A DNA stretch of 64,000 nucleotides from Mesorhizobium waimense (GCF_003601975.1 NZ_QZWZ01000004.1:124001-188000), one strand, 5' to 3'; shown: positions 25,036 to 36,266, numbered from the stretch's first letter. Numbers and translations are program-made. The notes: generated by a model not told the origin, from the sequence alone.

Positions 25036-25783
25036 AGTCCAGGCAACCGACATAGGCGCCGGACCGGCCGGCGCGCCGCTCGATCAGCGCCGCCAGCCGC
25101 CTTAAGCCAGGCCCCGGCTTGGCCGGGTTGCGGGCGATCGGGTTGGGCAGGGTGACGGCAAGCAATGCCGCCTGCCGGCGCGACAGCCGTTTTGCCGAAA
25201 CGCCGAAATGATGCTGGGCGGCGGCCTCGATGCCGTAGATGCCCGGCCCCCATTCGGCGATGTTGAGATAGATCTCCATGATCCGCCGCTTCGACATCAC
25301 CGCGTCGACATAGACGGCCAAAGGCAGCTCCACCACCTTGCGCACAGTGCCCAGCGGCTTCGACCACAGATAGAGGTTCTTCACCGTCTGCATGGTGATG
25401 GTCGAGGCGCCGCGCGTTGCTTCGCCGGCCAGCGCATCGTCGACGACGCCGCGCAACTCGCCGACATCGACGCCGCGATGGAAGCAGAACTGACCGTCCT
25501 CCGACATGATCACCGAATTCGCCAGCACCGGCGACACGTCGTCGATCGAGACCCAGCGTCGGTCGTAACCGGAGAACGTCGCCAGATCCTTCAGCATCAG
25601 CGTCGACACTGGATGCACGAAGGACGGCAGATAGAGGAAGGTCAGCACCACGGGTATCAGTGCCAGCACGGCGGCCACGACGATGCCACGCCGGCCCAGG
25701 CGCTTGAGACCGGCGCGGTTCAAGCGCCTCGGTCGCGCCATGTCCAGCCCTTCGATTTCATGGTCGACGATCGGTTCCGTCAA
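25034..25783 (-). CDS. mtgA: Monofunctional biosynthetic peptidoglycan transglycosylase
   Basis: 249 residues. One N-terminal TM helix (about residues 30-52) then a GT51 domain with the catalytic Glu in [30 protein letters not shown], and [19 protein letters not shown]. It polymerises lipid II into glycan strands at the inner membrane. It has no transpeptidase domain. It is upstream of rpmF on the same strand and divergent from the prenyl synthase gene 57 bases away. Confidence 0.93.
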   Translation of the reverse strand: MTEPIVDHEIEGLDMARPRRLNRAGLKRLGRRGIVVAAVLALIPVVLTFLYLPSFVHPVSTLMLKDLATFSGYDRRWVSIDDVSPVLANSVIMSEDGQFCFHRGVDVGELRGVVDDALAGEATRGASTITMQTVKNLYLWSKPLGTVRKVVELPLAVYVDAVMSKRRIMEIYLNIAEWGPGIYGIEAAAQHHFGVSAKRLSRRQAALLAVTLPNPIARNPAKPGPGLRRLAALIERRAGRSGAYVGCLD

Positions 25784-25840
25784 GCCGCCCCACCCGCGCT
25801 ATCAGCTGCTCCGGCATAATGGCGCGAGGCTTCTTGCGCA

Positions 25841-26788
25841 ATGTCTGAGTGTCGGCTACCGCTCCCGGCCATGACGAAAGACGACCAAATGGGCTTCGAA
25901 ATCTTGCTTTCCGCCCGGGCGGCACCGCTTGAGGCGATGTTGAGGCGGCTCCTCGACGCTCGCACGCTTTCAGGCGAGATCGCCCGGCCGGAGCGGCTGA
26001 TGGCGGCGATGCGCCATGGCGTGCTGAATGGCGGCAAGCGCCTGCGCCCTTTCCTGGTCGTGGAGAGTGCAGCACTTTTTTCCGCCGACGGCGTGGCGGC
26101 ATTGCGCGTCGCGGCGGCGCTCGAATGCGTGCATTGCTATTCGCTGATCCATGACGACCTGCCGGCCATGGACGATGACGATCTGCGCCGCGGCCAACCC
26201 ACCGTGCACAAAGCCTTCGACGACGCCACCGCGATCCTTGCCGGCGACGCGCTTTTGACGCTCGCCTTCGACATCCTGGCCGATGAGGCAACAGTGCTGC
26301 CGGCCGAGCGCAGGGCAGCCCTGGTGCTTGCGCTTGCCCGCGCCGCCGGCGCCGGCGGCATGGTCGGCGGCCAGATGCTCGACCTCGAGGCCGAGCGTAT
26401 CAGGCCGGACGAAGCCGGCATCATCCGGCTGCAGGCAATGAAGACCGGCGCGCTGATCCGCTTTGCCTGCGAGGCAGGCGCCATCATCGCCGGCGCATCA
26501 CAAGAGGATCGCGAAAGACTGGCCGAATTCGGTTCGGCGATCGGGCTGGCCTTCCAGCTTGCCGACGACCTGCTCGACCTGACGGCGGACGCGCACCAGA
26601 TGGGCAAGGCGACCGGCAAGGACGCGGCCGCCGGCAAGGCGACCCTGGTGGCGCTACACGGCGCCGGCTGGGCGCGCAGCCAGCTCAACGGCCTCGTCGA
26701 CCAGGCACATGTGCTGCTGGAGCCTTACGGCGAGCAGGCGGTGCTGCTGAAGGAAGCGGCCAAATTCGTGGCGAACCGCAACAGCTGA
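25841..26788 (+). CDS. Short-chain polyprenyl diphosphate synthase (IspA-like, geranyl/farnesyl)
   Basis: 315 residues from the first ATG (305 from the ATG at 25871, which may be the true start; neither has a clear ribosome site). The first Asp-rich motif is DDLPAMDDDDLRRGQPT with the DDxxxxD spacing of bacterial FPP synthases, and the second is DDLLDLTAD. GGKRLRPFLV and the GMVGGQMLDLEAE segment are intact. It condenses IPP with DMAPP and GPP. Product length cannot be read with certainty. Confidence 0.88.
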   Translation: MSECRLPLPAMTKDDQMGFEILLSARAAPLEAMLRRLLDARTLSGEIARPERLMAAMRHGVLNGGKRLRPFLVVESAALFSADGVAALRVAAALECVHCYSLIHDDLPAMDDDDLRRGQPTVHKAFDDATAILAGDALLTLAFDILADEATVLPAERRAALVLALARAAGAGGMVGGQMLDLEAERIRPDEAGIIRLQAMKTGALIRFACEAGAIIAGASQEDRERLAEFGSAIGLAFQLADDLLDLTADAHQMGKATGKDAAAGKATLVALHGAGWARSQLNGLVDQAHVLLEPYGEQAVLLKEAAKFVANRNS

Positions 26789-26810
26789 AGTTGCGGCCAA
26801 CGGGATGCGC

Positions 26811-27488
26811 TTAGTCCGGGTGCTCCAAGGTGAGATCCGCCTTCTTGGCTGTTTCTGGCTCGTTACCAATGAGCGCCACGAAGTGCTTTAGTACGTCCTG
26901 GGCAGTTTGCTCCGCAGTATGCCCAGCAACTGCCCATTGCGCAAAGTGCCCGTCAATGCACATGCGTGCGAGCCCGTAGACCAGCGCCCTCGCGGCTATC
27001 TGGGTTTCTGCTATGTCGTACGACCGGAGCATGTTTCGTCGCTGTGCCTCTACCATCGACCCTTCTACCAACGCACGCACCGCTTCGTTATCGTGACGCA
27101 GCGACTCCGAACTATCCCAATCAATAAGACTCCGCGTCGAGATGACCTGGAAATGGGTTGGGTTTCGAATTGCCCAGCGCAAATAGGCGATTCCAACTGC
27201 GGCAAAGCGCTCAATGGGGTCGTCCGTAGCTACGCTCTCGACTGCATTGGTAATCTCCGAGCGGAATCGGCTCATTGCCTGCTCTGCGACTGCCGTCATC
27301 AATGCGGTCTTGTTGGCGAAATGACGGAAGGGTGCGCCGGGAGAAACGCCCGCCCGCTTTGCGGCTTCGCGCACGCTTACATTGCCTGGGCCGCCCTCCT
27401 CGACAAGTTGAACCGCGGCATCGATCAGCACCTCCCGCAAATTGCCATGGTGGTAACCAGTGCGGCGGGGCGTCTTGGCTTTTGGCAT
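26811..27488 (-). CDS. TetR-family transcriptional regulator
   Basis: 225 residues. HTH at residues 15-60: GNLREVLIDAAVQLVEEGGP and VREAAKRAGVSPGAPFRHFA. The C-terminal ligand domain (FAAVGIAYLRWAIRNPTHFQ) resembles the WHG-type TetR C-terminal domain. It is divergent from the membrane-protein gene at 27659, and the intergenic region holds two TGTAA-N7-TTACA sites. Autoregulation and control of that gene are likely. GC content here is somewhat lower than in neighbouring genes, which may mean recent acquisition. Confidence 0.9.
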   Translation of the reverse strand: MPKAKTPRRTGYHHGNLREVLIDAAVQLVEEGGPGNVSVREAAKRAGVSPGAPFRHFANKTALMTAVAEQAMSRFRSEITNAVESVATDDPIERFAAVGIAYLRWAIRNPTHFQVISTRSLIDWDSSESLRHDNEAVRALVEGSMVEAQRRNMLRSYDIAETQIAARALVYGLARMCIDGHFAQWAVAGHTAEQTAQDVLKHFVALIGNEPETAKKADLTLEHPD

Positions 27489-27547
27489 CTCGTTCCCTTC
27501 GTTCCGTAGGGCTGCATCCCGCCTCTATATCATGCTGCCGCAAATTA

Positions 27548-27596
27548 TGTAATCACTGTTTACAATCCTGGCAAGAGGATGTAAGCAGTGATTACA
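27548..27596. promoter_or_regulatory. Double TetR operator
   Basis: Two 17-bp arms, 27548-27564 and 27580-27596, are inverted copies with one mismatch and a 15-base spacer. Each arm is itself of the form TGTAA-N7-TTACA, so the region carries two complete dimer sites. It lies 60 bases before the TetR start and 62 before the divergent gene. Confidence 0.8.
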
Positions 27597-27658
27597 GATG
27601 GGAGGGAACAGGCCAGCGGTCTTCGCGGCCGCCAAATGCCCAGATGGAGGATACGAAC

Positions 27659-28393
27659 ATGCTCGCCAGAAACGCCGAACCTCGCCGTCCGCATTCGTTC
27701 ACATCGTCCCAGGGTGCAGCCGAAGAACCTCAGAATTTCCGGACTGTTCAGTCGAACGCCGCTGTGACTGGCGTCACGCTTTATCGGCTTGCCGCCGCCG
27801 CCGGGGTGGGAAGCGCGCTTATTCTTTTGGTCAACGCGGCTAAACGCAGTTCGCTCATCCCGACCACCGATCTAACGCAACTTCTCGCGCCACTCGCCGA
27901 GATATTGGCGCTTGGCCTCGTCACAGGCTTGTTCCTTGCGTTTGGCCGACGCGCGGGCCTATTCGGCACTATCGCGTTTGTCATCAACTTCGTTGCACTA
28001 GCAAGTTTGGAAGGTGTGGAAGTGGTGATCAATCTCGTATTTTCGAAACTTCCGCTGACGACCATCATCGACCTGCGAGCCGGGCCGCTCGGCCTGGTTC
28101 TAGTCATCAGTTCGTTGCTTTTTCTAATTGGGACGCTCGCGTTTGTAATCTCTCTTGCCGTTGGACGAGGCGTGCCGCGCATTCCGCTCGCTCTCTATTT
28201 CATTGGCGCAGTGCCTATCGCGCTTCGTGCGTTCGTGCCGGAGTGGGCTCTTGATCTGGGCCTAGTGGTTCTTGCGATAGCGATCGCCTGGCTGGCCGGA
28301 TGGCTGTGGGTACGCGCGAGCGCTATCGACGAGTTCTGGCGTGAAAGGGTGACGACCCCAACTGCTCAGATTGATGCGCCTATCGCCCGGTAG
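27659..28393 (+). CDS. Multi-TM membrane protein under TetR control
   Basis: 244 residues. A soluble N-terminus of about 40 residues is followed by six hydrophobic helices (starting TLYRLAAAAGVGSALILLV). No catalytic motif is visible and I do not recognise a named family. GGAGGATACGAAC upstream fixes the ATG at 27659. Its divergence from a TetR gene around a strong palindrome suggests a ligand-induced membrane protein, perhaps linked to a hydrophobic compound (inference). Confidence 0.78.
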   Translation: MLARNAEPRRPHSFTSSQGAAEEPQNFRTVQSNAAVTGVTLYRLAAAAGVGSALILLVNAAKRSSLIPTTDLTQLLAPLAEILALGLVTGLFLAFGRRAGLFGTIAFVINFVALASLEGVEVVINLVFSKLPLTTIIDLRAGPLGLVLVISSLLFLIGTLAFVISLAVGRGVPRIPLALYFIGAVPIALRAFVPEWALDLGLVVLAIAIAWLAGWLWVRASAIDEFWRERVTTPTAQIDAPIAR

Positions 28394-28538
28394 ATTGCTG
28401 TCGCGGCGGCATAGGATCAAAGTCCGTCAGTCATTGATATGCAGCCGCGACATCCGGCTGTACCCCACGAACGAAATTTTAATGTAAATCAAGCGTAATC
28501 CCGGTCATTAAAATGATGCGTATGTGTTGGGGTTGCGC

Positions 28539-30881
<2,343 letters not shown>

Positions 30882-30898
30882 CCACCTCAATCAGTGGG

Positions 30899-31651
30899 TC
30901 AGGCGGCTGCGTCCGAACGATAGCGGCGCATCCAATCGAGACTTGTCTCGTCGGCGAGCTTTGCAACGCCTGGCCGCACACCCTCGGCATTCGGTGGTTG
31001 AATCCCGAGGGCCTCGCAGATGCCTAGCAATGTCGCTGCCGGGTCGGCGGAAAGACGCTCATAGCCTTGCCGCAGCGGGCCTACCCCTTGCTCAGCAAAC
31101 CATGTGTTCCAGGCCGCATCATAGGCTTCTAGCTCAGCGACCGCACGTTTGATCCGCTCGAAGTCATACTGGGGCTCCTTCGGAGGCGCGACCCTTTCAA
31201 TCTCGGTTCCGTCAGGAGCAATATGCCAAAGACCGGTCTGCTCCGCTTTGACCAGGGAGATGGCCTGCGCAAGCTTGTTCTCGCGCGAAAGGTGTATGTA
31301 GAGAATATGGCCAAAGGCTCTTTCGAAACGCGCTTTGTCCGACGGAAGTTGTGGGAAAATCTGGTCGAGGATCGCCGAGAGCTCATCCAGATTTTCCCTC
31401 ATCAGACGAAGACCGAAGATGCCTGTTCCGTCCTTGCCAGCGGCGATCGCTGCGTCGAGATAGGCGGCATTGAATTCGAGTTCGCTCATCGTGTCACGAC
31501 CGGGCAGCTTCCAGTCTTCGGCCCACGCCGATATGTCCTGCCGCCGATAGAATGAATGAGGATTGCCGGCCGTCCTCGTGGACGCCAGAAGATTGCACAG
31601 AAGAGTGCTTCCGGTTCTCGGTGTGCCGCAAATGATGTATCCGTCAAACAT
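30899..31651 (-). CDS. Stf0-type sulfotransferase
   Basis: 250 residues. The 5'-phosphosulfate loop CGTPRTGSTLLCNLLAST at the N-terminus, HSFYRRQDISAWAE, and GTGIFGLRLMRENL match Stf0, the trehalose 2-sulfotransferase family that uses PAPS. LYIHLSRENKLAQAISL is the 3'-phosphate binding segment. The acceptor here could be trehalose or a lipid or Nod-factor-like glycan, which sequence does not decide. The start at 31651 has AAGGG upstream; the ORF extends 15 codons more without a site. Confidence 0.85.
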   Translation of the reverse strand: MFDGYIICGTPRTGSTLLCNLLASTRTAGNPHSFYRRQDISAWAEDWKLPGRDTMSELEFNAAYLDAAIAAGKDGTGIFGLRLMRENLDELSAILDQIFPQLPSDKARFERAFGHILYIHLSRENKLAQAISLVKAEQTGLWHIAPDGTEIERVAPPKEPQYDFERIKRAVAELEAYDAAWNTWFAEQGVGPLRQGYERLSADPAATLLGICEALGIQPPNAEGVRPGVAKLADETSLDWMRRYRSDAAA

Positions 31652-31708
31652 TCCGCGGCCCTTGTCGCTTGTCAAAGGCAGGCAAAACCCGGCCATTCCA
31701 CGGGCCGC

Positions 31709-32128
31709 CTATAGCCGAAACTCCTGCTGGATGCGACCGGCGCATTCGAGCGGCGCGAACACGCCGACGAGATAAAGCTCGAAGCCTGACAGCAAGCTGA
31801 GATACTCCGACATCTCGTCATCGCACAGCACGTCATCGACGATGAGGTTGTTGCCCTGTCCGGCCATGGCGGCAACGGCGTGCCGCATACCCTGCATGGT
31901 TCGCCGGCCGACCGGACCTGCCTTGATAACGACGGAGGGCTTGCCGTCCTGCAATAGTGTTCGAAGGCGAAGCCTTTCGTATGGTTCTGCAGCGCCTCGG
32001 GCAGCATCTCCAGGAACACATCCATCTGCACATGCAGGAAGGGTTCGGCTGTGATCGTTTGCATCCTTGGCGATCGAACTTTTGCCCGCGCTGCCGACGC
32101 CGTTGAGCAGGACGATTTTGGCTGTCAC
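31709..32128 (-). pseudogene. Frameshifted, truncated chloramphenicol phosphotransferase-like gene
   Basis: The frame starts with a GTG and VTAKIVLLNGVGSAGKSSIAK, a P-loop. After AK the expected QTITAEPFLHVQMDVFLEML segment is in another frame, and it returns to the first frame at LLQDGKPSVVIKAGPVGRRT, so two frameshifts are needed. The later NNLIVDDVLCDDEMSEYLSL and GFELYLVGVFAPLE are CPT-family segments, but the frame ends eight residues or so after APLE, where family members continue for roughly 50 more (with an RGDR..G.AR region). Two frameshifts plus loss of the C-terminus argue for a dead gene. A sequencing error could account for one shift but not all. Confidence 0.8.
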
Positions 32129-32166
32129 GTCAAAACCCTTTCAAGCGGGCACTCGCCAAGGGCGAC

Positions 32167-33099
32167 CTACCGGTTGCGCGCCACAATACAGGCGCCGCCT
32201 ATACTGCGCAGTTTTTGGCAGATGACGTCGGCAGCCCCCCTGGAGTCGGTGCCAATCCTGACCGCATAGATGCCTCTCCGCCCGATTGGCGTGCGTACCC
32301 GGCTGACGACCGGATCATGGCCGGAGAGCAAGGCCGGAAACCGGCCCCTCACCCGCAGCCACTGATTGATCGCAGCACCCCGGCGGAAGTTGCCGGCCAC
32401 CTGAACACCCCATGGCTTGACGTTGATCGAGGCCATCGCCACGGTTCTCGACATGATCACCGGCAGCTTGCGGCAAGCGACGGCGAAGCTCATTTTCTTG
32501 TCGAGCGGCTGGACGGTGCCGGCATAGGTGGTGTCGGTGAACTTGTCGGCGGGTTCGCCCATGATGTCGAAGACGTAGCTCTCGGTCTCCATCGGCAGGA
32601 AGCCGCCGGAACTCAGCCAGCGCGACACCCGGCTCTCGCCGGCATTGTAGGCAGCCGCCGCCAAGCCGAGATTGCCAAATCCGGCTTTCATTTCGGCGAG
32701 ATATTTCGCCGATGCCGGGATCGCCTGCTCGATGTCGAAGGAATTGGCCAGCCCTCGCATCTTGGCGGTTCCCGGCATGAACTGGGCGATGCCTTCCGCG
32801 CCGACCGGGCTGACCGCATTCGGATCGAAGCGGCTTTCCTTCCAGATCAGCCGGGCAAAGAAATCCCTGGACAGGCCATTCTGGTCGGCATGCGCCTCGA
32901 TCAGATCGCAGACCCGGTTGATCAATCTCTTGGCGGCGGATTGCGGCGGATCGGCGTAAGCGGCGTTGCTACACAGAAGCCAGATGGAGACCAAGGAAAC
33001 AGTAAGCGCAAGGACATCTGCCAAACGCTGAGCCCGTGTTGAAAACCGCTCCGGTGAGCCACATGATGGTGGCCTCGAGAACCGGAGCGGAGCGGACAT
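32167..33099 (-). CDS. Lytic transglycosylase (SLT family) with C-terminal SPOR-like segment
   Basis: 310 residues from the ATG at 33099. Signal peptide ADVLALTVSLVSIWLLCSNA, then an SLT domain with the catalytic Glu in LIWKESRFDPNAVSPVGAEG, IAQFMPGTAKMRGL and AAAYNAGESRVSRWL. The C-terminus (IYAVRIGTDSRGAADVICQK) looks like a SPOR repeat for denuded glycans. It would cleave peptidoglycan in the periplasm. The start is unusual: the ATG at 33099 lies inside a dispersed repeat, and a TTG just before the signal peptide is an alternative. It follows ispG on the same strand. Confidence 0.88.
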   Translation of the reverse strand: MSAPLRFSRPPSCGSPERFSTRAQRLADVLALTVSLVSIWLLCSNAAYADPPQSAAKRLINRVCDLIEAHADQNGLSRDFFARLIWKESRFDPNAVSPVGAEGIAQFMPGTAKMRGLANSFDIEQAIPASAKYLAEMKAGFGNLGLAAAAYNAGESRVSRWLSSGGFLPMETESYVFDIMGEPADKFTDTTYAGTVQPLDKKMSFAVACRKLPVIMSRTVAMASINVKPWGVQVAGNFRRGAAINQWLRVRGRFPALLSGHDPVVSRVRTPIGRRGIYAVRIGTDSRGAADVICQKLRSIGGACIVARNR

Positions 33100-33140
33100 C
33101 TGGTCCGCGAGCACCGGAAGCGTAGAAGACGCCTTCAGGT
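33066..33140. repeat. Composite palindromic repeat (copy 3, inner module only)
   Basis: GAGAACCGGAGCGGAGCG (33077-33094), 14 variable bases and GAGCACCGGAAGCG (33109-33122) match the inner module at 16497-16542 exactly in both conserved blocks and in spacing. The outer ATTCAGGT arms are not present. It lies between ispG and the lytic transglycosylase and overlaps the likely start of the latter. Confidence 0.85.
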
Positions 33141-33169
33141 GGCCGCCGGAGCAGATTTTCGGCATGAGC

Positions 33170-34423
33170 TCATTCCGCTGCGGCCTTGCCGTGGCGCCCA
33201 AACCGCTGCTCGATATAGTCGGCGACCATCTTCTCGAAATCGGCTGCGATCGACGGCCCGCGCAGCGTCGCCGCCTTCTTGCCGTCGACGAACACCGGCG
33301 CCGTCGGCGTCTCGCCGGTGCCTGGCAGCGATATGCCAATATCGGCATGCTTGGATTCGCCGGGGCCGTTGACGATGCAGCCCATCACCGCGACCTTGAG
33401 GTTCTCGACGCCGGGATACTTCTCGCGCCAGACAGGCATGTTCTTCCTGAGGTCGGCCTGGATGTTCTGCGCCAGTTCCTGGAAAACGGTCGACGTCGTG
33501 CGACCGCAGCCGGGGCACGCGGCGACGATCGGCACGAACTGCCGGAAGCCCATGGTCTGCAGCAATTCCTGCGATACCTGCACTTCGCGCGTGCGGTCAC
33601 CATTCGGCTCCGGCGTCAGCGAGATGCGGATCGTGTCGCCGATGCCTTGCTGCAGCAGGATGCCCATCGCGGCGGACGAGGCGACAATGCCTTTCGAGCC
33701 CATGCCGGCCTCGGTCAGACCGAGATGCAGCGCATGGTTGGAGCGGGTGGCGAGTTCGGTGTAGACGGCGATCAGATCCTGCACGCCGCTGACCTTGGCC
33801 GACAGGATGATCTTGTCACGACCAAGGCCGATCTCTTCCGCCATCTCTGCCGACAGGATCGCCGACTGCACGATCGCCTCGCGGGTGACTTCCTGGGCGG
33901 TGAGCGGAAAGCCTTGCGCCTGGTTTTCGTCCATCAGACGGGTCAGCAGCTCCTGGTCGAGCGAGCCCCAGTTGACGCCGATGCGCACCGGCTTGTCGTA
34001 TTTGATCGCCATCTCGACGATCGCCGCGAATTGCCGGTCCTTCTTGTCCTTGAAGCCGACATTGCCGGGATTGATGCGGTATTTCGCAAGCGCCTCGGCG
34101 CAGGCCGGATGGTCGGCCAAGAGCTTGTGGCCGATATAGTGGAAATCGCCGACCAGCGGCACGTTGATGCCAAGCCGCTGAAGCCGGTCACGGATGGCGG
34201 GCACGGCGGCGGCACTCTCGTCGCGGTCGACAGTGATGCGCACGATCTCGGAGCCGGCACGGTGCAGCGCCGCAACTTGCGCAACGGTCTGGTCGATATC
34301 GGCCGTGTCGGTGTTGGTCATCGACTGCACGACGACCGGTGCACCACCACCAACGGTCACGCCGCCGACATCGACGCCGACCGACGTACGGCGCGGGAAA
34401 GGAGAAGAAAAATATCCGGTCAT
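33170..34423 (-). CDS. ispG: 4-hydroxy-3-methylbut-2-en-1-yl diphosphate synthase (flavodoxin)
   Basis: 417 residues. Penultimate enzyme of the MEP isoprenoid pathway. The beta-barrel start [31 protein letters not shown] and [13 protein letters not shown] are typical. The 4Fe-4S ligands are in [12 protein letters not shown] and [20 protein letters not shown], all present. The start at 34423 fits the family, with AAAAGGCAAC upstream; the ORF extends 25 codons further without support. It feeds the prenyl synthase encoded at 25.8 kb. Confidence 0.94.
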   Translation of the reverse strand: MTGYFSSPFPRRTSVGVDVGGVTVGGGAPVVVQSMTNTDTADIDQTVAQVAALHRAGSEIVRITVDRDESAAAVPAIRDRLQRLGINVPLVGDFHYIGHKLLADHPACAEALAKYRINPGNVGFKDKKDRQFAAIVEMAIKYDKPVRIGVNWGSLDQELLTRLMDENQAQGFPLTAQEVTREAIVQSAILSAEMAEEIGLGRDKIILSAKVSGVQDLIAVYTELATRSNHALHLGLTEAGMGSKGIVASSAAMGILLQQGIGDTIRISLTPEPNGDRTREVQVSQELLQTMGFRQFVPIVAACPGCGRTTSTVFQELAQNIQADLRKNMPVWREKYPGVENLKVAVMGCIVNGPGESKHADIGISLPGTGETPTAPVFVDGKKAATLRGPSIAADFEKMVADYIEQRFGRHGKAAAE

Positions 34424-34688
34424 GCCGGTTGCCTTTTGCTTAGAAGGTCCGGGCATGAGGTGGAGGAGCAAAGATGGCTTGTCAATGGCAAGCGGCAAGC
34501 AGTCGCGGCAAATCTCCGGGAGGCCAATGAGGCCTGGCGCTCACGCAAAGATCGCATTCCGGTATCGCGGTGGCGGCGCAACGCAATGGGAAGTTGGATT
34601 TCAAAACAACTCACCAACCCCGGCGGCATGACTGCCACCGGAAAGTTGATCGCGTGCCGAAAGGGGCGCGCTGTTTGCTAGTGGAGCG

Positions 34689-34868
34689 TCAGTGCGTCGT
34701 CGGTTTTGCCTTCAGCTTTTCAATCTCGTCCTTGATTGCCAGCTTGCGCCGCTTGAGATTCACGATCTCGAGGTCGTCGACCGAAGGATGGTTCATCGCG
34801 TCGGTGATTTCGCGCTCGATGTCGCCGTGTTTCCGCTGCAACTCATCAAGATGGGATGCAAGAGACAT
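34689..34868 (-). CDS. DUF465 (YdcH-type) protein
   Basis: 59 residues starting MSLASHLDELQRKHGDIERE and ending in LKAKPTTH. DUF465 proteins are short helical hairpins with the VDDLEIVNLKRRKLAIKDEI pattern. Function unknown. GGAGAACC upstream is a good ribosome site. It is divergent from another DUF465 gene at 35110. Confidence 0.85.
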   Translation of the reverse strand: MSLASHLDELQRKHGDIEREITDAMNHPSVDDLEIVNLKRRKLAIKDEIEKLKAKPTTH

Positions 34869-35109
34869 GATTGGTTCTCCCTTTCATGGTTTTCCTCGAT
34901 TGCAGCCGCCAAAATGCGTCCACCGCCAGTTCGCATCTGTGACAGCGCGATGACACTGTGCCACCATCCGCCATCGATGTCGAATGCCCTGTGGTAGCAT
35001 TCCACGACAATGTGAAATGTGATAAGGCCTGCGCACCGGTGGCAAAACCCCGCCGGCCCCGCCCAATCAGGCCCATCCTTGGGCGCCGCTTACGTGCAGA
35101 CGGTAGATA

Positions 35110-35313
35110 ATGTCCGAACAGGAACAGGCTGAGATCCGCCTCGAATATTCCCGCCTGAAGCAGGAACACGCCGATTTCGACGCCGCCATCAACGCTATGA
35201 TCGCCGTGGGCTGCGACCCGCTGCAGATCCAGCGCATGAAGAAGAAGAAGCTCTTCCTCAAGGATCGGCTGATGGCGCTGGAAGACCGCATCATTCCCGA
35301 CATCATTGCCTGA
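35110..35313 (+). CDS. DUF465 (YdcH-type) protein
   Basis: 67 residues starting MSEQEQAEIRLEYSRLKQEH. The IQRMKKKKLFLKDRLMALED segment is the DUF465 signature. It is a distant paralogue of the product of the divergent gene at 34689-34868; such pairs are common in rhizobia. The ribosome site is weak (GACGG). Function unknown. Confidence 0.85.
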   Translation: MSEQEQAEIRLEYSRLKQEHADFDAAINAMIAVGCDPLQIQRMKKKKLFLKDRLMALEDRIIPDIIA

Positions 35314-35343
35314 GCAGCGTCCGAGCCTCGCGGCTCAAACGCG

Positions 35344-36147
35344 TCACGCCGCGATTGACAGCCGCGCCGCGCGCTGGCGCAGCAGGACAAGCAGCTCGTC
35401 GGTCTTTTCCCTCGACGTGTCGATCGGAACCACCAGGCACATCGTCGCCTCGACCTTGCCGGGAGCCGAGAACACGGGGGCGGCCAGGCATTTCGTGTAG
35501 GCGTCGACAAGGCCCGATGTCACGCAGTAGCCGGTAGACCTCGCCGTTGCGATATCGCCGATAAAATCGTCGAGCTTAAGCCGGCGTCCATCCGGCAGCA
35601 CGAGATCTTCTTCGGAGACCATGTCCTCGATATCAGCCCTTTCGAGACCGGCCAGCAGCAGTCGGCCGGAAGCCGTCCAGGGCAGCGGAATCTGCAGACC
35701 GGTGGCCGAACTGATCCGAAACGGCCTTGTGCCCGGACTGGAGTGGACGATCGTGTAGCGGCCGCTCTGCAGCATGCACAATTCGGAGGTCTCGCCGGTC
35801 TGGCGCGACAGGTCGTCGACCTCCTGGCGCCCTCGGCGCAGCAGGTCATTGCCGCGCACATAATCCATTCCGTAGAGATAAAGCTTCTTGCCGAAATAGA
35901 CCCGGTTGCCGTCGCCGGCCATTTCCAGCAGCCCCGCATCCACCAGCGAACGCACCAGCGTATAGGTCGTCGAGCGCGGCGCATTCACGCCCTTGGCGAG
36001 GTCGCCAATGCCGATCGCACGCTGCGTCGTGTGCAGGAACTCAAAAATCTCGAGCACCCGGTTGAGGCCCTTCTCACGAGAGCCGGAGACCTTGTCCTCG
36101 GCCGGGCCGATGTCCGGCCGATCTGTAACGCCAATGCCGTCTTGCAT
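35344..36147 (-). CDS. IclR-family transcriptional regulator
   Basis: 267 residues. Winged HTH at residues 25-85 (GLNRVLEIFEFLHTTQRAIG and LAKGVNAPRSTTYTLVRSLV), then the IclR effector domain with TGETSELCMLQSGRYTIVHS and GRLLLAGLERADIEDM. It diverges from the amino-acid ABC transporter operon, with a 119-base spacer full of palindromes, so it very probably controls that operon, responding to a substrate or breakdown product. Confidence 0.92.
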   Translation of the reverse strand: MQDGIGVTDRPDIGPAEDKVSGSREKGLNRVLEIFEFLHTTQRAIGIGDLAKGVNAPRSTTYTLVRSLVDAGLLEMAGDGNRVYFGKKLYLYGMDYVRGNDLLRRGRQEVDDLSRQTGETSELCMLQSGRYTIVHSSPGTRPFRISSATGLQIPLPWTASGRLLLAGLERADIEDMVSEEDLVLPDGRRLKLDDFIGDIATARSTGYCVTSGLVDAYTKCLAAPVFSAPGKVEATMCLVVPIDTSREKTDELLVLLRQRAARLSIAA

Positions 36148-36173
36148 TACTGATTCCTGATGTTAGTATCTGT

Positions 36174-36228
36174 CTTGTACAAGGTACACATGTCTTTTAT
36201 AAGAGACAAATTGTCAAAAGACACATGT
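36174..36228 (+). promoter_or_regulatory. IclR operator cluster and promoter of the ABC operon
   Basis: Three palindromes are packed together. CTTGTACAAG is perfect (36174-36183). GACAA-A-TTGTC is perfect (36205-36215). TGTCTTTT and AAAAGACA (36191-36198, 36216-36223) are inverted and each is bordered by ACATGT (36188-36193, 36223-36228). A promoter TTGTAC-N16-TTATAA (36175-36202) for the operon runs through them, so a bound regulator would block RNA polymerase. Confidence 0.65.
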
Positions 36229-36266
36229 ATCTGAAAGGGGAACACAACCACGAAAAGGAGGTCGCC

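Noticed and set aside
32167..33348. Long N-terminal extension of the lytic transglycosylase
   Set aside because: The frame continues into the ispG 3' end, but the extra segment is Arg-rich and encodes the repeat; the signal peptide defines the true N-terminus near 33050-33099.
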